DNA from: Planctomycetota bacterium
GTDB lineage: Bacteria; Planctomycetota; Planctomycetia; Pirellulales; UBA1268
Direction of reading: 5' to 3'
Length of the DNA: 41,849 bases
Assembly: GCA_029978905.1 (NCBI GenBank)
Contig: JAPOIM010000038.1
Location: forward strand, 1 to 41,849
The notes under the pieces were generated by a model. It did no database searches and was not told the DNA's origin. It saw only the letters and a list, made by a program, of their open reading frames with translations. Shown here piece by piece: positions 41,736 to 41,849 of this stretch (within the stretch, counting starts at the first letter, position 1; each line of letters opens with the position of its first letter). The translations under genes were made by a program, and so were the position numbers.

Positions 41736-41849
41736 GAGCGAGGGCTGAACCCGGCGCTGAATCGACGGCGTAGAGAAGCGAGCGAAGCCTGGAAGGCGAA
41801 AGCGATGCGGATCTTCGAGTGAGCGAGGGCCCGGAAGGCCCGCAGCGAA
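41736..41849. repeat. Intergenic repeat (copy B), runs off right edge
   Basis: GAGCGAGGGC at 41736-41745 recurs at 41821-41830, 85 bases later, each followed by a CCCGG. Between them the order of landmarks (CCCGG, TCGA, GGCGTAG, AGCGAAG, CTTCGAG) matches the left half of the element at 3081-3224. This suggests tandem units of a dispersed intergenic family. A frame runs through it but is not convincing protein. Confidence 0.45.

Noticed and set aside
41619-41822. Short open frame at the right edge
   Set aside because: It begins inside the beta-helix gene in another frame and runs through the intergenic repeat, with no coding character.

Overview
The window looks like a chromosomal segment of a planctomycete (Planctomycetota, probably a Pirellulales-type lineage). 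The signs are high GC by eye, a DUF1559 pseudopilin-like protein, secreted sulfatases, and a run of planctomycete-style cytochrome genes (PVC-type heme protein, DUF1549/DUF1553, Tat-exported DUF1501). Gene order is compact and no gene-free stretch exceeds 300 bases. I see no rRNA, tRNA, CRISPR array or insertion sequence.

Layout. (1) 1-3020: two tandem paralogous outer-membrane porins; the first runs off the left edge. (2) 3021-7459: an intergenic inverted-repeat element, then a histidine kinase and a sigma54-dependent NtrC-type response regulator overlapping by 4 bases, then a near-consensus sigma54 promoter and a DUF1559 protein. (3) 7533-14865: mostly housekeeping and regulatory genes: Tat-exported phosphoesterase, group 2 sigma factor, apt, class III aminotransferase, mnmA, floA, a small hypothetical and an XRE-cupin regulator. 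(4) 14835-20490, minus strand: Cax-type cation exchanger, a 1321-residue sulfatase-sulfatase-esterase fusion, and a GNAT acetyltransferase. (5) 20695-22398: PhoD-like phosphatase, divergent from cax. (6) 22473-30398: a Cus-type copper/silver efflux operon: Cys-rich exported protein, periplasmic adaptor with two metal-binding motifs, RND pump, tandem-motif Cys protein, and lipoprotein outer-membrane channel, with several ATGA overlaps. (7) 30586-37693: a three-gene cytochrome/DUF1501 cluster. (8) 37694-41849: a 120-base palindromic element, a BaeRF-family gene apparently frameshifted at a C6 tract, a MalY/PatB aminotransferase, a parallel beta-helix protein with eight exact 23-residue coils, and a terminal intergenic repeat resembling the one at 3081.

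How the parts work together. The kinase/regulator pair probably drives the sigma54 promoter just downstream. The Cus-like operon forms a complete envelope-spanning metal extrusion machine with two extra periplasmic Cys proteins. The sulfatase-esterase fusion suggests removal of sulfate and acyl groups from one polysaccharide. The cytochrome cluster is of the kind common in planctomycetes, where electron-transfer or dehydrogenase roles are proposed but physiology is poorly known. All assignments rest on reading motifs by eye; no database search was possible.
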